Origin: Thiosocius teredinicola
GTDB taxonomy: Bacteria > Pseudomonadota > Gammaproteobacteria > Chromatiales > Chromatiaceae
DNA length: 64,000 nucleotides
Assembly: GCF_002009425.1 (NCBI RefSeq)
Contig: NZ_CP019936.1
Location: 2,653,297 to 2,717,296 of the forward strand
Direction of reading: 5' to 3'
Numbering within the stretch: the first letter of the stretch is position 1; every line of letters starts with the position of its first letter. The notes beneath the pieces are model-generated. The model had not been told where the DNA came from. It saw nothing but the letters and a program-made list of their open reading frames with translations, and did no database searches. Both the position numbers and the translations under genes were made by a program. Positions 33,036 to 41,214 of the stretch are shown here, one piece after another.

Positions 33036-33313
33036 TTGGTGGTCTCCTTCGGTACATCGTTTTTATCATTTACGGGCAGGCGCCCTTTTAGTCGCACACA
33101 CGTCGCACATGCAGTGACGTACGCGCACCTCGACAATAAACCCGCTCCGCCGGTTAATTGCAACCGTCGGCGGCCAACGCCCTGGCGATTGCAGTTCTCA
33201 CCAGGCGGTGCTGCGGTTTAACGGAGTCTAGTCGAGTGATGCAGGGCGCGGCTGGTGACGTGGTCGTTGCTACGGCAGCAACGCTGTCAGGATGCCCGTC
33301 CAACGGGGAAGGT

Positions 33314-33745
33314 TCAGCCCATGGAATCCCGGTACGGGCATTTTTCCTTGGTGCAGCGACCGTAGATGATCAGCGAATGATCTGTGATGGCGAACCCTTT
33401 CTTGGCCGCAACTTCGCGCTGCGCCTTCTCGATGGTGTCGTCGAAGAACTCCTCGACCCGGCCGCACTGGGCACAGACGATGTGATCGTGATGGTGGCCC
33501 CGATCGAGTTCAAAGACCGCCTGACCACCCTCGAAATGGTGACGTTCCGCCAGCCCGGCGTTAACGAACTGCGTCAGCACACGGTAGACGGTCGCCAGGC
33601 CGATCTCCTCGCCGCGTTCCAGCAATGCCTTGTAGACATCCTCCGCGGTCATGTGCCTGGCATCGGCCGATTCCAGAATCTCGAGAATTTTTACCCGGGG
33701 CAACGTGACCTTCAGCCCGGCCTTACGAATATCCTGGTTCTCCAC
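33314..33745 (-). CDS. fur: Ferric uptake regulator Fur
   Basis: Fur represses iron-acquisition genes when bound to iron. The protein has 143 residues if it starts at GTG 33745, giving MENQDIRKAGLKVTLPRVKIL, the typical Fur N-terminus. A strong GGAGG lies upstream, so this is preferred over the in-frame ATG at 33817. The winged-helix part contains EEIGLATVYRVLTQF. The metal sites are seen in ELDRGHHHDHIVCAQCGRVEEF (His-rich and CxxC) and GRCTKEKC near the C-terminus. It is divergent from bamE, the usual arrangement in Gammaproteobacteria. Confidence 0.95.
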   Translation of the reverse strand: MENQDIRKAGLKVTLPRVKILEILESADARHMTAEDVYKALLERGEEIGLATVYRVLTQFVNAGLAERHHFEGGQAVFELDRGHHHDHIVCAQCGRVEEFFDDTIEKAQREVAAKKGFAITDHSLIIYGRCTKEKCPYRDSMG

Positions 33746-33827
33746 CCCTCGCCTCCGCTGTAATCTTCCGGCAGTTTCGTTATTATTCTGAGCCTGCTCG
33801 GAAAGCCATTGATACAATCAGTAAATC

Positions 33828-34325
33828 ATGCGTAAGCTTCTCATTTTATTCAGTCTAACCGCAACCTTACTGTCCGTGGGTTGTAGCTCCTTCAGTGAAG
33901 GTGCTCGCGATGTCGCAGATGTCATCCCGAACGCCCTTGACAAAGCGCCACTGATCTACCGCCCCACGATTCAGCAGGGCAATGTCGTCACCCAGGAACT
34001 GGTCAATGAATTGGAACCGGGCATGACCAAACGCCAGGTGCGCTTCCTGCTGGGAACGCCCATGCTGACCGACGTGTTTCACGCCGACCGCTGGGACTAT
34101 GCCTACACCTTGGGTGAAGGCAGCACGCCGGATGAAATGAAACGCGTCACGGTGTATTTCGAAGACGACCGGTTGGTGAGAATCAACGGCGACCTGCGTC
34201 CCCAACCGCCGCATGAGCGCGTCGAGAAGAAAAAAGACGTGGTGGTGACGGTGCCGGATTGGGAAGGTGAAAAGAAAACCCTGTTCGAACGCGCCATGGG
34301 TGCCGTCGGTCTCGGAGACGACTAA
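33828..34325 (+). CDS. bamE: Outer membrane assembly lipoprotein BamE
   Basis: BamE is a lipoprotein of the Bam complex that inserts beta-barrel proteins into the outer membrane. The 165-residue protein has the lipobox LLSVGCSS (Cys19). The BamE core is LIYRPTIQQGNVVTQELVNELEPGMTKRQVRFLLGTPMLTDVFHADRWDYAY...EDDRLVRINGDLRPQ. A C-terminal extension of about 40 residues (VEKKKDVVVTVPDWEGEKKTLFERAMG) is longer than in E. coli BamE. It is divergent from fur. Confidence 0.95.
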   Translation: MRKLLILFSLTATLLSVGCSSFSEGARDVADVIPNALDKAPLIYRPTIQQGNVVTQELVNELEPGMTKRQVRFLLGTPMLTDVFHADRWDYAYTLGEGSTPDEMKRVTVYFEDDRLVRINGDLRPQPPHERVEKKKDVVVTVPDWEGEKKTLFERAMGAVGLGDD

Positions 34326-34343
34326 TCTCGACGGCAGTGCCCG

Positions 34344-34673
34344 TCAGGCGTTATCGCCGCCCTGCTCGCGCGCACCCTTCTTCATCGATTTGCCTTCGGC
34401 CGCGCGTTTCTTTCGCGCCTCTTTGGGATCGGCAATCAGCGGACGGTAGATCTCAATCCGATCTCCGTCATGTAGCGACGCTTTGAGCGTCGTGGCTTTG
34501 CCGAACACCCCGACCTTGTTCGACGCGAGGTCGATCTCCGGAAAGCGCTGCAAAAACCCCGATTGTTCGATAACGCCGCCAACCGTGGCGTCGGCCGGTA
34601 CTCTCAGCTGTTCCAATGCCTGTTCGCCGGGTTTGGCGTAAACGATCTCCACGGTGATCTGCGGTTCAACCAC
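34344..34673 (-). CDS. rnfH: RnfH-family protein (RatB)
   Basis: The 109-residue ubiquitin-fold protein has ITVEIVYAKPGEQALEQLRVPADATVGGVIEQSG and the family-defining RIEIYRPLIADPKEARKKRA. The tail is Lys/Gly rich. It starts at GTG 34673, inside the end of ratA (8-nt overlap), and is the second gene of a ratA-rnfH unit. The function is unknown. The pairing with ratA is conserved in proteobacteria. Confidence 0.92.
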   Translation of the reverse strand: MVEPQITVEIVYAKPGEQALEQLRVPADATVGGVIEQSGFLQRFPEIDLASNKVGVFGKATTLKASLHDGDRIEIYRPLIADPKEARKKRAAEGKSMKKGAREQGGDNA

Positions 34674-35100
34674 GGTACACCTCGCGTGCCCTTTCCACGA
34701 ATGATTCGACCAAGGTGTTGGCCGCCTGGTGAAACACCTTGCCGAAGGCAGCGTCTATCAACCTGCCGGCAAACTCGAACTCCAGGGTCAGCATCACTTT
34801 GCTGGCGTCATCGCGCAATACGAGAAACTGCCATTCACCGTGCAGCCGCTTGAAGGGCCCTTCGTTCAGCGCAATGCCCATTCGCGTCGGCGGTTCGAGC
34901 CTGTTGCAGGTCGAAAAAGTCTGGCTGATACCCAGCCGCGACACCTCGATTTCGCCACACAACTCGCGCTCATTGCGCGAGATCAATCGTGAACTGCTGC
35001 ACCAGGGCAGGAAGTGCTGATAGCTTTCGACATCGGCCACCAGGTCGAACATCGCCTGTGCCGGATACGGTACCAGCGCCGATTTTTCCACTTTAGTCAA
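34666..35100 (-). CDS. ratA: RatA/Coq10-type START-domain protein
   Basis: The 144-residue protein has a coenzyme-Q-binding START fold: VEKSALVPYPAQAMFDLVADVESYQHFLPWCSSSRLIS at the N-terminus and EFEFAGRLIDAAFGKVFHQAANTLVESFVERAREVYRG at the end. In E. coli RatA has been described as blocking ribosomal subunit association, while relatives act in ubiquinone handling; either could hold here. It overlaps rnfH. Confidence 0.93.
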   Translation of the reverse strand: MTKVEKSALVPYPAQAMFDLVADVESYQHFLPWCSSSRLISRNERELCGEIEVSRLGISQTFSTCNRLEPPTRMGIALNEGPFKRLHGEWQFLVLRDDASKVMLTLEFEFAGRLIDAAFGKVFHQAANTLVESFVERAREVYRG

Positions 35101-35175
35101 TCGATCTCCCCGCCGTGTCTGCTGCTGGAAACCCGCGGTATCAACAAGCGATTTCGCTGCAGCAAACGATCCCGC

Positions 35176-36603
35176 TCAGCCGAACGCCTTGATCGAGTTG
35201 AGGAACACGATCACGATGCCGACCGGCGACACGAAGCGAATAACGAACCACCAAGCATCGAACAGGCGCTGCCGGCTGATCGACAGTTCCTCCAACGCCA
35301 TTTGACGCCCGGCACCAAACCCAACGAACAGCGCAATCAGCAATCCGCCGAGCGGCAACATGATATTCGACGCGAGGAAATCTTTCAGATCGAATATTGT
35401 CTTGCCGAAAAGCTGGTACTCCTCGCCCGACCAGAGGTTGAACGACAGCACCGAACCGATGCCGATCAACCAAGCCAGGCCACCCACGGCGAACGCCGCT
35501 ACCCCCCGTGTCCAGCCGCGACTGTCGACCAACCAGGCAACCGCCGGTTCGATGATCGAGATCGACGAAGACCAGGCCGCAAATACCAACAACACAAAGA
35601 ACAAGGTGCCGAACCATTGACCACCCGGCATATTGCCGAAGGCGATCGGTAGCGTTTGGAAGATCAGGCCTGGACCGGACGACGGCTCCAGTCCGCTGGC
35701 GAAAACAATCGGGAAGATCGCCAGGCCGGCCAGCAGTGCGACGACGGTATCGGCCAGCGCAATCGTCAGGGTCGCACCAGTGATTGATGCATGATCGGGA
35801 ACATAGGCGCCATACGCCATGATCGCCCCCATGCCGAGACTCAAGGTGAAAAACGCATGCCCCATGGCAACCACTACCGGTTCGCCGGTGAACTCGCAAT
35901 TGAGCGCCTCGGGCGTACCGGTGCACAGCTGAAAGACCTTGGAGAAATCCGTGTTGAACAGAAAGCCGAAGCCGCGGGCAAAATCACCTTCGATGAAGGC
36001 GTACCCGACCATGATCAACAACATGATGAACAGCGCCGGCATCAGCACCGTTACTGCTCGCTCCAGGCCATTCTTTACCCCACGTGCGACGACCACGATA
36101 GTCATCAGGGTGAACACCGTGTGCCACAGCAACAGCGTCTGCCACGAACCGACGAGATCGCCAAACTTCTGCCCCGCGCCATCGGCCGTGATCCCGTTGA
36201 GACCGCCGGCCGCCGAATCGAAGACGTAGGCCAGCGCCCAGCCGGCAATCACGCTGTAGAACGAAAGAATCAGGAAACCCGCCAGAACACCCGAATAGCC
36301 GACCAGCGTCCATAGGGGTGATGAGTGCTGCTCTCTGGTCAAGCGCTTCATCGTAGCGATGGGACTCGCACGACCGCGACGCCCCAGCAGTATCTCGGCC
36401 ATCATGATCGGCACGCCGATGAGTGCGATACAGATGAGATAGACAACGACGAACGCGCCGCCGCCATACTCGCCGGTGATATAGGGAAATTTCCAGATAT
36501 TGCCGAGGCCCACCGCCGAGCCCACGGTCGCCATGATGAACACCGCCCGGGACGACCACATGCCGTGCATCGACGCACTTCGAGAACCCATGCGATTCCT
36601 CAC
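35176..36603 (-). CDS. Sodium-dependent neurotransmitter-symporter-family (SNF) transporter
   Basis: The 475-residue membrane protein has the NSS/SNF signature. Helix 1 is WSSRAVFIMATVGSAVGLGNIWKFPYITGEYGGGAFVVVYLICIALIGVPIMMAEILLGRRG, which includes the unwound sodium and substrate segment. About 11-12 helices follow, as in LeuT relatives. It imports an amino acid or a related small molecule with Na+. It sits between ratA and smpB, genes that are often adjacent in Gammaproteobacteria, so it may be an insertion into that neighbourhood. Confidence 0.93.
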   Translation of the reverse strand: MRNRMGSRSASMHGMWSSRAVFIMATVGSAVGLGNIWKFPYITGEYGGGAFVVVYLICIALIGVPIMMAEILLGRRGRASPIATMKRLTREQHSSPLWTLVGYSGVLAGFLILSFYSVIAGWALAYVFDSAAGGLNGITADGAGQKFGDLVGSWQTLLLWHTVFTLMTIVVVARGVKNGLERAVTVLMPALFIMLLIMVGYAFIEGDFARGFGFLFNTDFSKVFQLCTGTPEALNCEFTGEPVVVAMGHAFFTLSLGMGAIMAYGAYVPDHASITGATLTIALADTVVALLAGLAIFPIVFASGLEPSSGPGLIFQTLPIAFGNMPGGQWFGTLFFVLLVFAAWSSSISIIEPAVAWLVDSRGWTRGVAAFAVGGLAWLIGIGSVLSFNLWSGEEYQLFGKTIFDLKDFLASNIMLPLGGLLIALFVGFGAGRQMALEELSISRQRLFDAWWFVIRFVSPVGIVIVFLNSIKAFG

Positions 36604-36789
36604 GATCTGCGGCAGGAAAGCCGCGTAAAAAGCTTATTTTTGCGGAATCACATAGCGCTTACAAGGATATGGCCACCCCGGAGACTGCGTCGCATGGCCA
36701 CTTTGTTTGCCGCGCAGCGCGCGACGGACAGGCGATGCAGAAGCCAGCGCCACCTCGTCTGCAACGACAGACGAACCGCGAATCAGCTA

Positions 36790-37779
36790 TCAGCGACTAC
36801 CCGATCGGCTGTAAGCATCCTGGATCTTTGCCAGGATCGCGGGCAGACCCATCTCCTGTCCCCCTTGCGCCGAACGACGTGCCGCCAATGCCGCCGGCAG
36901 GGATCTGATTGCCAGTACAAAGCCCCTCAGATTGACGCGATCGAATCGCAGCAATTCGAAAAGCAGTTGGATCAGCGTGATCGGCAAGGTCGTAAAGAAC
37001 AATCTTGCCGCCGGCATGTGAATCCACTCGATGAAATACTTGTTGCGTCGGCGGATGGTCTTGACGTTGCTGCGCTTCGCGCTTTCTTTGATTGAGCCTT
37101 GCGATTGATGAACCAAGGTCGCCTCAGGTTCGAAATAGCTTGGCCACCCCCTGTACCACGCACGAATACCGAGATCGAAATCTTCGCCGTAATACGGTTT
37201 GAAAATCGAATCAAAACCACCCAGTGCCAAGAACTTCGTCTTGCTCACCAGCATGCCGCCGCCACTCGCATACAGTGTCGGCAGCTTGTTGCGCTTGCGT
37301 GACTCACGTGCCGCGTCGAGATTCCAGCGATGCAGCTTCAGATAGCCGCGCCTGAAAACACGAAAATTCCAAGAATGCGGGTTGACCGAGCCATCCTCCC
37401 GCAAGATGAGCGGACAGACCGAGAACACATCCGGATCGGCAAAATAGGGTTCGAGGTGTTCCAGACAACCGACATGCAACTCGACGTCTGAATTGAGCAA
37501 GAACAACAGCTCTGTCGAGGCTTGCTCGACGCCGGTGTGAATGGCGTCGGCAAAGCCGCGATTGGCGGCGTGTACGACGAGACCTGCGGCGGAGAACTCC
37601 TGCCGCATCACCTCGACACTGTCGTCCGACGACCCGTCGTCGACCACGAGCACCCGCGCATCGCCGGGATACTGCGCAGCCGCCTGCATCACGGACGGCA
37701 GATTGCGCCGCAGCAGGTGCGCTCCGTTGAAATTGGGGATGACGATGGTGATGGGGCGTGCGGTCACAGCTTTATCCAC
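36790..37779 (-). CDS. Family 2 glycosyltransferase
   Basis: The 329-residue protein has a GT-A fold: TIVIPNFNGAHLLRRNLPSVM at the N-terminus, VLVVDDGSSDDSVEVM, LFLLNSDVEL as the DxD-like site, and ASGGGMLVSKTKFLALGGFDSIFKPYYGEDFDLGIRAW as the acceptor region. The C-terminal part (LFFTTLPITLIQLLFELLRF) looks membrane-associated. It resembles rhamnosyl-type GT2 enzymes. It starts at GTG 37779, overlapping a small upstream gene by 16 nt. Confidence 0.9.
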   Translation of the reverse strand: MDKAVTARPITIVIPNFNGAHLLRRNLPSVMQAAAQYPGDARVLVVDDGSSDDSVEVMRQEFSAAGLVVHAANRGFADAIHTGVEQASTELLFLLNSDVELHVGCLEHLEPYFADPDVFSVCPLILREDGSVNPHSWNFRVFRRGYLKLHRWNLDAARESRKRNKLPTLYASGGGMLVSKTKFLALGGFDSIFKPYYGEDFDLGIRAWYRGWPSYFEPEATLVHQSQGSIKESAKRSNVKTIRRRNKYFIEWIHMPAARLFFTTLPITLIQLLFELLRFDRVNLRGFVLAIRSLPAALAARRSAQGGQEMGLPAILAKIQDAYSRSGSR

Positions 37780-37949
37780 TGACCGCTATCGCGAGTCGAT
37801 TTATCCGCGAGTGTTGAAGCCAGGCCGTCAAACAAGGTAATCGTGTCCGGAATCTGAATATAGCCGCCCTCAAGATAAGGTAACCACCAAAGCTGCGGCT
37901 TTTCACGAGCGACTTCGTATCGTTTGCGAACGTTCTGATACCAGGTCAT
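37764..37949 (-). CDS. Small hypothetical protein next to the glycosyltransferase
   Basis: This 61-residue frame (MTWYQNVRKRYEVAREKPQL then WWLPYLEGGYIQIPDTITLF) has a plausible amino-acid composition and overlaps the GT2 start, which is typical of coupled genes. It may be a fragment of a longer protein whose N-terminus was lost. I do not recognise it, and no strong ribosome-binding site is seen. Confidence 0.4.
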   Translation of the reverse strand: MTWYQNVRKRYEVAREKPQLWWLPYLEGGYIQIPDTITLFDGLASTLADKSTRDSGQWIKL

Positions 37950-38513
37950 CGAGTTGTCTTTAACGGTCGGGCCGGTTGTTGGTTGAGATCGGCCCACTGG
38001 AGATCGATCATTTCTGCATCTGCGGTCGCAAAGCCTTTGGCCGGCCATCTTCCTGTAGCGGAAGCATAACCGGACCATTGCAACGCCAAGCCCCCTGTTC
38101 CATTACCTCACCACGACGCCAGATCGACGCCACGGGCGGGACATTGTCGGAACGGTGGACCTTTCACGAGCGCGAAATTCTAGCCTGCATCGTGCCGTCA
38201 ATGCAGCCCGGCCATGTAACGGCAAGTGATTCGCGGGCCAAACATCGATTGCAGGGTCGTCCGACCGACGAGGAACCCTGGACGCCGCCTTCCGCTTCAG
38301 TTCCGCGCGCCTTTTGCCACTGAACAACCCACCAGCATTGCACCAGTCGCCGGTCACGCTCGGTCTCTGTGGCTTGAAACCCCGACGAATCGCCATACCA
38401 CATCTAACATTCTATCTCATATTTATTTCATTACTATCTGTTTTTACTGAATTAAGTTCGAACTCTCCATCCAGACATCTATGCTCGGGAATGCCGTGCT
38501 AAACTCGCGCGCC
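37950..38513. other. Non-coding gap upstream of smpB, partly A/T-rich
   Basis: No frame in this 564-bp stretch looks like a gene. The last 100 bp (about 38400-38500) are markedly A/T-rich against the 60% GC background and probably carry the smpB promoter. It may also be debris from the changes that placed the SNF transporter and glycosyltransferase here. Confidence 0.45.
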
Positions 38514-38996
38514 ATGGCAAAAAAGGCAAAAAAAACGGCTGGCGACGGCAGCGCGACGATCGCTCTCAACAAAAAGGCCAAACACGAGTACTTCATCGAG
38601 GATCGGTATGAGGCTGGCGTCTCGCTCGAAGGCTGGGAAGTCAAAAGCCTTCGCGCCGGCAAAATCAACCTCACCGAGGCCTACGTGTTGCTCAAAGGCG
38701 GCGAGGCGTTCCTTTTTGGTGCCAACATCTCGCCTTTGCCGACGGCCTCGACGCACATCAGTCCCGACCCAACCCGTACCCGCAAGCTGCTGCTGCACCG
38801 GGAGGAACTGAACCGCCTGATTGGCTTGGTGGAACGCAAAGGTTTCACCCTGGTGCCCACGGCAATGTACTGGAAGCGCGGCCGCGCCAAGGTTGAAATC
38901 GGGTTGGCCAAGGGCAAAAAACTGCACGACAAACGCGCCGATGCCAAGGAGCGGGATTGGCAGCGCGAAAAACAACGCATCTTCAAGAACGGCTAG
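38514..38996 (+). CDS. smpB: SsrA-binding protein SmpB
   Basis: SmpB binds tmRNA and brings it to stalled ribosomes. The 160-residue protein (ATG 38514, MAKKAKKT) has the core [57 protein letters not shown] and the C-terminal [26 protein letters not shown], which enters the mRNA channel. An earlier in-frame ATG at 38481 would add 11 unconserved residues. The tmRNA gene lies 52 bp downstream. Confidence 0.97.
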   Translation: MAKKAKKTAGDGSATIALNKKAKHEYFIEDRYEAGVSLEGWEVKSLRAGKINLTEAYVLLKGGEAFLFGANISPLPTASTHISPDPTRTRKLLLHREELNRLIGLVERKGFTLVPTAMYWKRGRAKVEIGLAKGKKLHDKRADAKERDWQREKQRIFKNG

Positions 38997-39048
38997 GTGC
39001 TAAGATTACGGAACCACTGCGGCAGTTTGAGGTCGTATTGGTTACTTC

Positions 39049-39426
39049 GGGGGCGACACGGCATTCGACGTGGGTTGCAAAACCTGAGGTGCATGCCGAG
39101 GTGCGAATTACCTCGTAAATCCATTCGCAAACTTATAGTTGCCAACGACGACAACTACGCTATCGCCGCTTAACACCCGGTAGATTGCCGTCAGACTGGG
39201 GCCGTGCTTGTGCGCCCAGCGCTCTTCGGAGCATTTCTGGCGTCATATCTCACAAGATCGCGATGAGGCTTGTCTGGGGCCGATTCGTTAAAACTTACCG
39301 GAATCGCCGTACTGTATGCCCTGTTCGTCGGGCGGCACGCGGTTAAATATAATCGACGACACTAAGCATGTAGAGCCGAAGGCAGAGGGCTTGCGGACGC
39401 GGGTTCAACTCCCGCCGCCTCCACCA
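39049..39426 (+). ncRNA. ssrA: Transfer-messenger RNA (tmRNA)
   Basis: The 5' end GGGGGCG (39049-39055) pairs with CGCCTCC (39416-39422) to form the tRNA-like acceptor stem, followed by the encoded A-CCA (39423-39426). The GCATTCGACG region after the 5' stem and the T-arm GCGGGTTCAACTCCCGC are typical. The resume codon and tag reading frame run at 39141-39173: ANDDNYAIAA then TAA. tmRNA rescues stalled ribosomes and tags the nascent chain for proteolysis. The linked smpB gene confirms the call. Confidence 0.97.
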
Positions 39427-39600
39427 AACGATGAAGGGTCACCCAACGGGTGGCCCTTCTGCGTTTTTGGCCGGGTGCTGGAGTAACGAACACGCGGAGC
39501 GGGTTCACTAGGCACCGGAGGTGCCGCAGAACGCCGTCGCAACGCGACGGCAGCCCGAAGGGTGAGGCCAAAGGCCGAATAACTCCCGCCGCCTCCACCA
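39407..39600 (+). repeat. Direct repeat of the tmRNA 3' end (att-like)
   Basis: The 20 bases at 39407-39426 (AACTCCCGCCGCCTCCACCA, the end of ssrA) recur exactly at 39581-39600, 174 bp downstream. GCGGGTTCA of the T-arm is also present at 39498-39506, but there it is parted from the repeat by about 74 bp containing two perfect hairpins (39511-39525 and 39533-39551). Repeats of tmRNA 3' ends are the usual mark of site-specific integration of islands. Confidence 0.8.
39434..39468 (+). terminator. Rho-independent terminator of ssrA
   Basis: An 11-bp stem (39434-39444 with 39448-39458, one T-G pair at the sixth position) with an AAC loop is followed by CTGCG and five T residues. It starts 8 nt after the tmRNA CCA end. 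Confidence 0.9.
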
Positions 39601-39610
39601 CCAAACGTGA

Positions 39611-39635
39611 AAAGGTCAACCTCGTGTTGGCCTTT
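39611..39635 (+). terminator. Second terminator-like hairpin after the repeated ssrA end
   Basis: A 10-bp stem (39611-39620 with 39626-39635, one T-G pair) with a 5-nt loop is followed by T-rich sequence and GCGTTTT. It has the same layout, mismatch position and following bases as the ssrA terminator at 39434-39468, which points to a duplicated and diverged segment. Confidence 0.7.
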
Positions 39636-39960
39636 TTGCGTTTTGGGGCGCTGTGGACGCGAACCCGCGTTGCGGGCTCATTGGCCGCGTCCAACATACA
39701 TGTCCTGGACGGTCCGCCGACTTGCCGGACCGTCTCTGCTCGCAGCCGACCTAACTTGCGCAGCACCGAGACCAAATACCTCTCTTCAGAGATGGGCCGG
39801 TGGTACGTCATGCCTGATTCCCGTAACTTGCCGGTTCGGGGAAGCAAACCGTATCCCCCGGCCGCTTGGTTATCTTTTCCGGGAGCGTTGCCGTTAATTT
39901 ATAAGATGGTGCCGGAACAAAGCATTCCTGCCACCTTGAGTTGCAAAGGATAATTACATC

Positions 39961-41214
39961 ATGGGTGAAAAGCCCAGGCTTGGCCGGATACTGTGCGTAA
40001 CCTCCAACCTACCCCGCTGGGAAGGCGACAGCACAACACCTTTCGTGCTCAACCTCGCGGAGGACATGCAAGCGCTTGGCTGGGAAATCGACTTGCTGGC
40101 TCCGCATGCCGATGGGGCCGCGTTGAATGAAGAACTCGCCGGAGTGAACGTCGAACGGTTCCGCTATTTCTGGCCATCGCGCGGGCAAACCGTCTGCTAC
40201 CACGGTGGAGCCCTGGTGAACCTGCGCAAGAATAAGTCGAATCACCTGAAGCTCCCGGCGCTGCTAGCTGCCGAGTGGTTTGCCGTTTCGCGGCGATTGA
40301 AGACCCGTTCCTACAATCTGCTGCATTCGCACTGGATACTGCCTCAGGGCTTTATCGGTATGCTCGCCGGCAGGCCTCACAGCATTCCCCATGTCATCAC
40401 GGTACATGGCGGTGATATCTTCGGCTTGAAAGGCAGGCTGATGCGACAGGCGAAGCGATTGGCTTTGCGCAGCGCAGACGCGATCACCGTGAACAGTCGC
40501 TCTACCGGGAATGCAGTCAAGCGCATCGCGCACGACCTGGAGCAACTTCACTGCATTCCGATGGGGGTCAACACCCGCGCCCCCGATCCCGAGATTCCCG
40601 AGTTGGCGCTGCAGATTCGTGCAAGGCACCGGGGCACCGACGGACCCTTGTTGTTGTTCCTCGGCCGCATCGTCGATGAGAAGGGCCTCGAGGACCTGTT
40701 GCATGCGATGGCCATCGTCCGGCAAGACCAGCCGGGCACACGACTCTTGGTCGTCGGCGAGGGCCAGGACCGGGCCGAACTTGAATCGCTCACCCACTCA
40801 CTGGGGCTGGCAGATCACGTCGACTTCGTCGGCTGGCAGGATCACAAGACCATTGCCGCCTATTTCGCGGCCGCCGACATCTACGTGGCACCTTCGCGCC
40901 GCGCGGTCGACGGTTGGATCGAAGCGCAGGGTCTGACGGTTCTCGAATCAATGGTTGCCGGCACGCCGGTGATCGCTACGCGCCTGGGCGGCTTCAAAGA
41001 CTCGGTGATCCACGATCGCTCCGGCCTGCTGGTCGATCAACGCGCGCCGCAGCAGATTGCCGACGCCGTTCGGCGGATCGCGACAACCCCCGGCCTCAGC
41101 GAAAGGCTGACAGCAAACGCCAGCCTCCATGCCAGCGAGAAATTCTCCCGCCTTCGGAGTGCGAATGATTTTTCAGCATTGTTTTCACGCATGATCACCA
41201 GCAGGCAGGCGTGA
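39961..41214 (+). CDS. Family 4 glycosyltransferase
   Basis: The 417-residue protein has a GT-B fold. The N-terminal half starts ILCVTSNLPRWEGDSTTPFVLNLAEDMQALGWEIDLLAPHA and contains HSHWILPQGF and VITVHGGDIFG. The C-terminal half has LLLFLGRIVDEKGLEDLLHAM, LVVGEGQDRAELESL and EAQGLTVLESMVAGTPVIATRLGG, with the EX7E-type donor site. It transfers a sugar from a nucleotide donor with retention. It is the first gene of a five-gene plus-strand unit and overlaps the next gene (GTGA). Confidence 0.9.
   Translation: MGEKPRLGRILCVTSNLPRWEGDSTTPFVLNLAEDMQALGWEIDLLAPHADGAALNEELAGVNVERFRYFWPSRGQTVCYHGGALVNLRKNKSNHLKLPALLAAEWFAVSRRLKTRSYNLLHSHWILPQGFIGMLAGRPHSIPHVITVHGGDIFGLKGRLMRQAKRLALRSADAITVNSRSTGNAVKRIAHDLEQLHCIPMGVNTRAPDPEIPELALQIRARHRGTDGPLLLFLGRIVDEKGLEDLLHAMAIVRQDQPGTRLLVVGEGQDRAELESLTHSLGLADHVDFVGWQDHKTIAAYFAAADIYVAPSRRAVDGWIEAQGLTVLESMVAGTPVIATRLGGFKDSVIHDRSGLLVDQRAPQQIADAVRRIATTPGLSERLTANASLHASEKFSRLRSANDFSALFSRMITSRQA

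Noticed and set aside
33746-33817. N-terminal extension of Fur from the ATG at 33817
   Set aside because: The extra 24 residues are Gln/Asn/Arg-rich and unconserved. GTG 33745 has a strong ribosome-binding site and gives the standard Fur start.
38103-38403. Small minus-strand frames upstream of smpB
   Set aside because: They overlap in several frames, lack ribosome-binding sites and have Arg/Cys/Trp-rich compositions typical of chance frames.
39407-39426. Separate tRNA gene at the CCA end
   Set aside because: The tRNA-like fold is the acceptor/T-arm part of tmRNA; there is no anticodon arm nearby and the 5' half pairs from 39049.
39362-39847. Minus-strand open frame of 161 codons across the ssrA 3' end
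   Set aside because: It is antisense to the tmRNA end and its duplicate. The peptide VEAAGVEPAS is a familiar artefact of reading tRNA-like 3' ends backwards.
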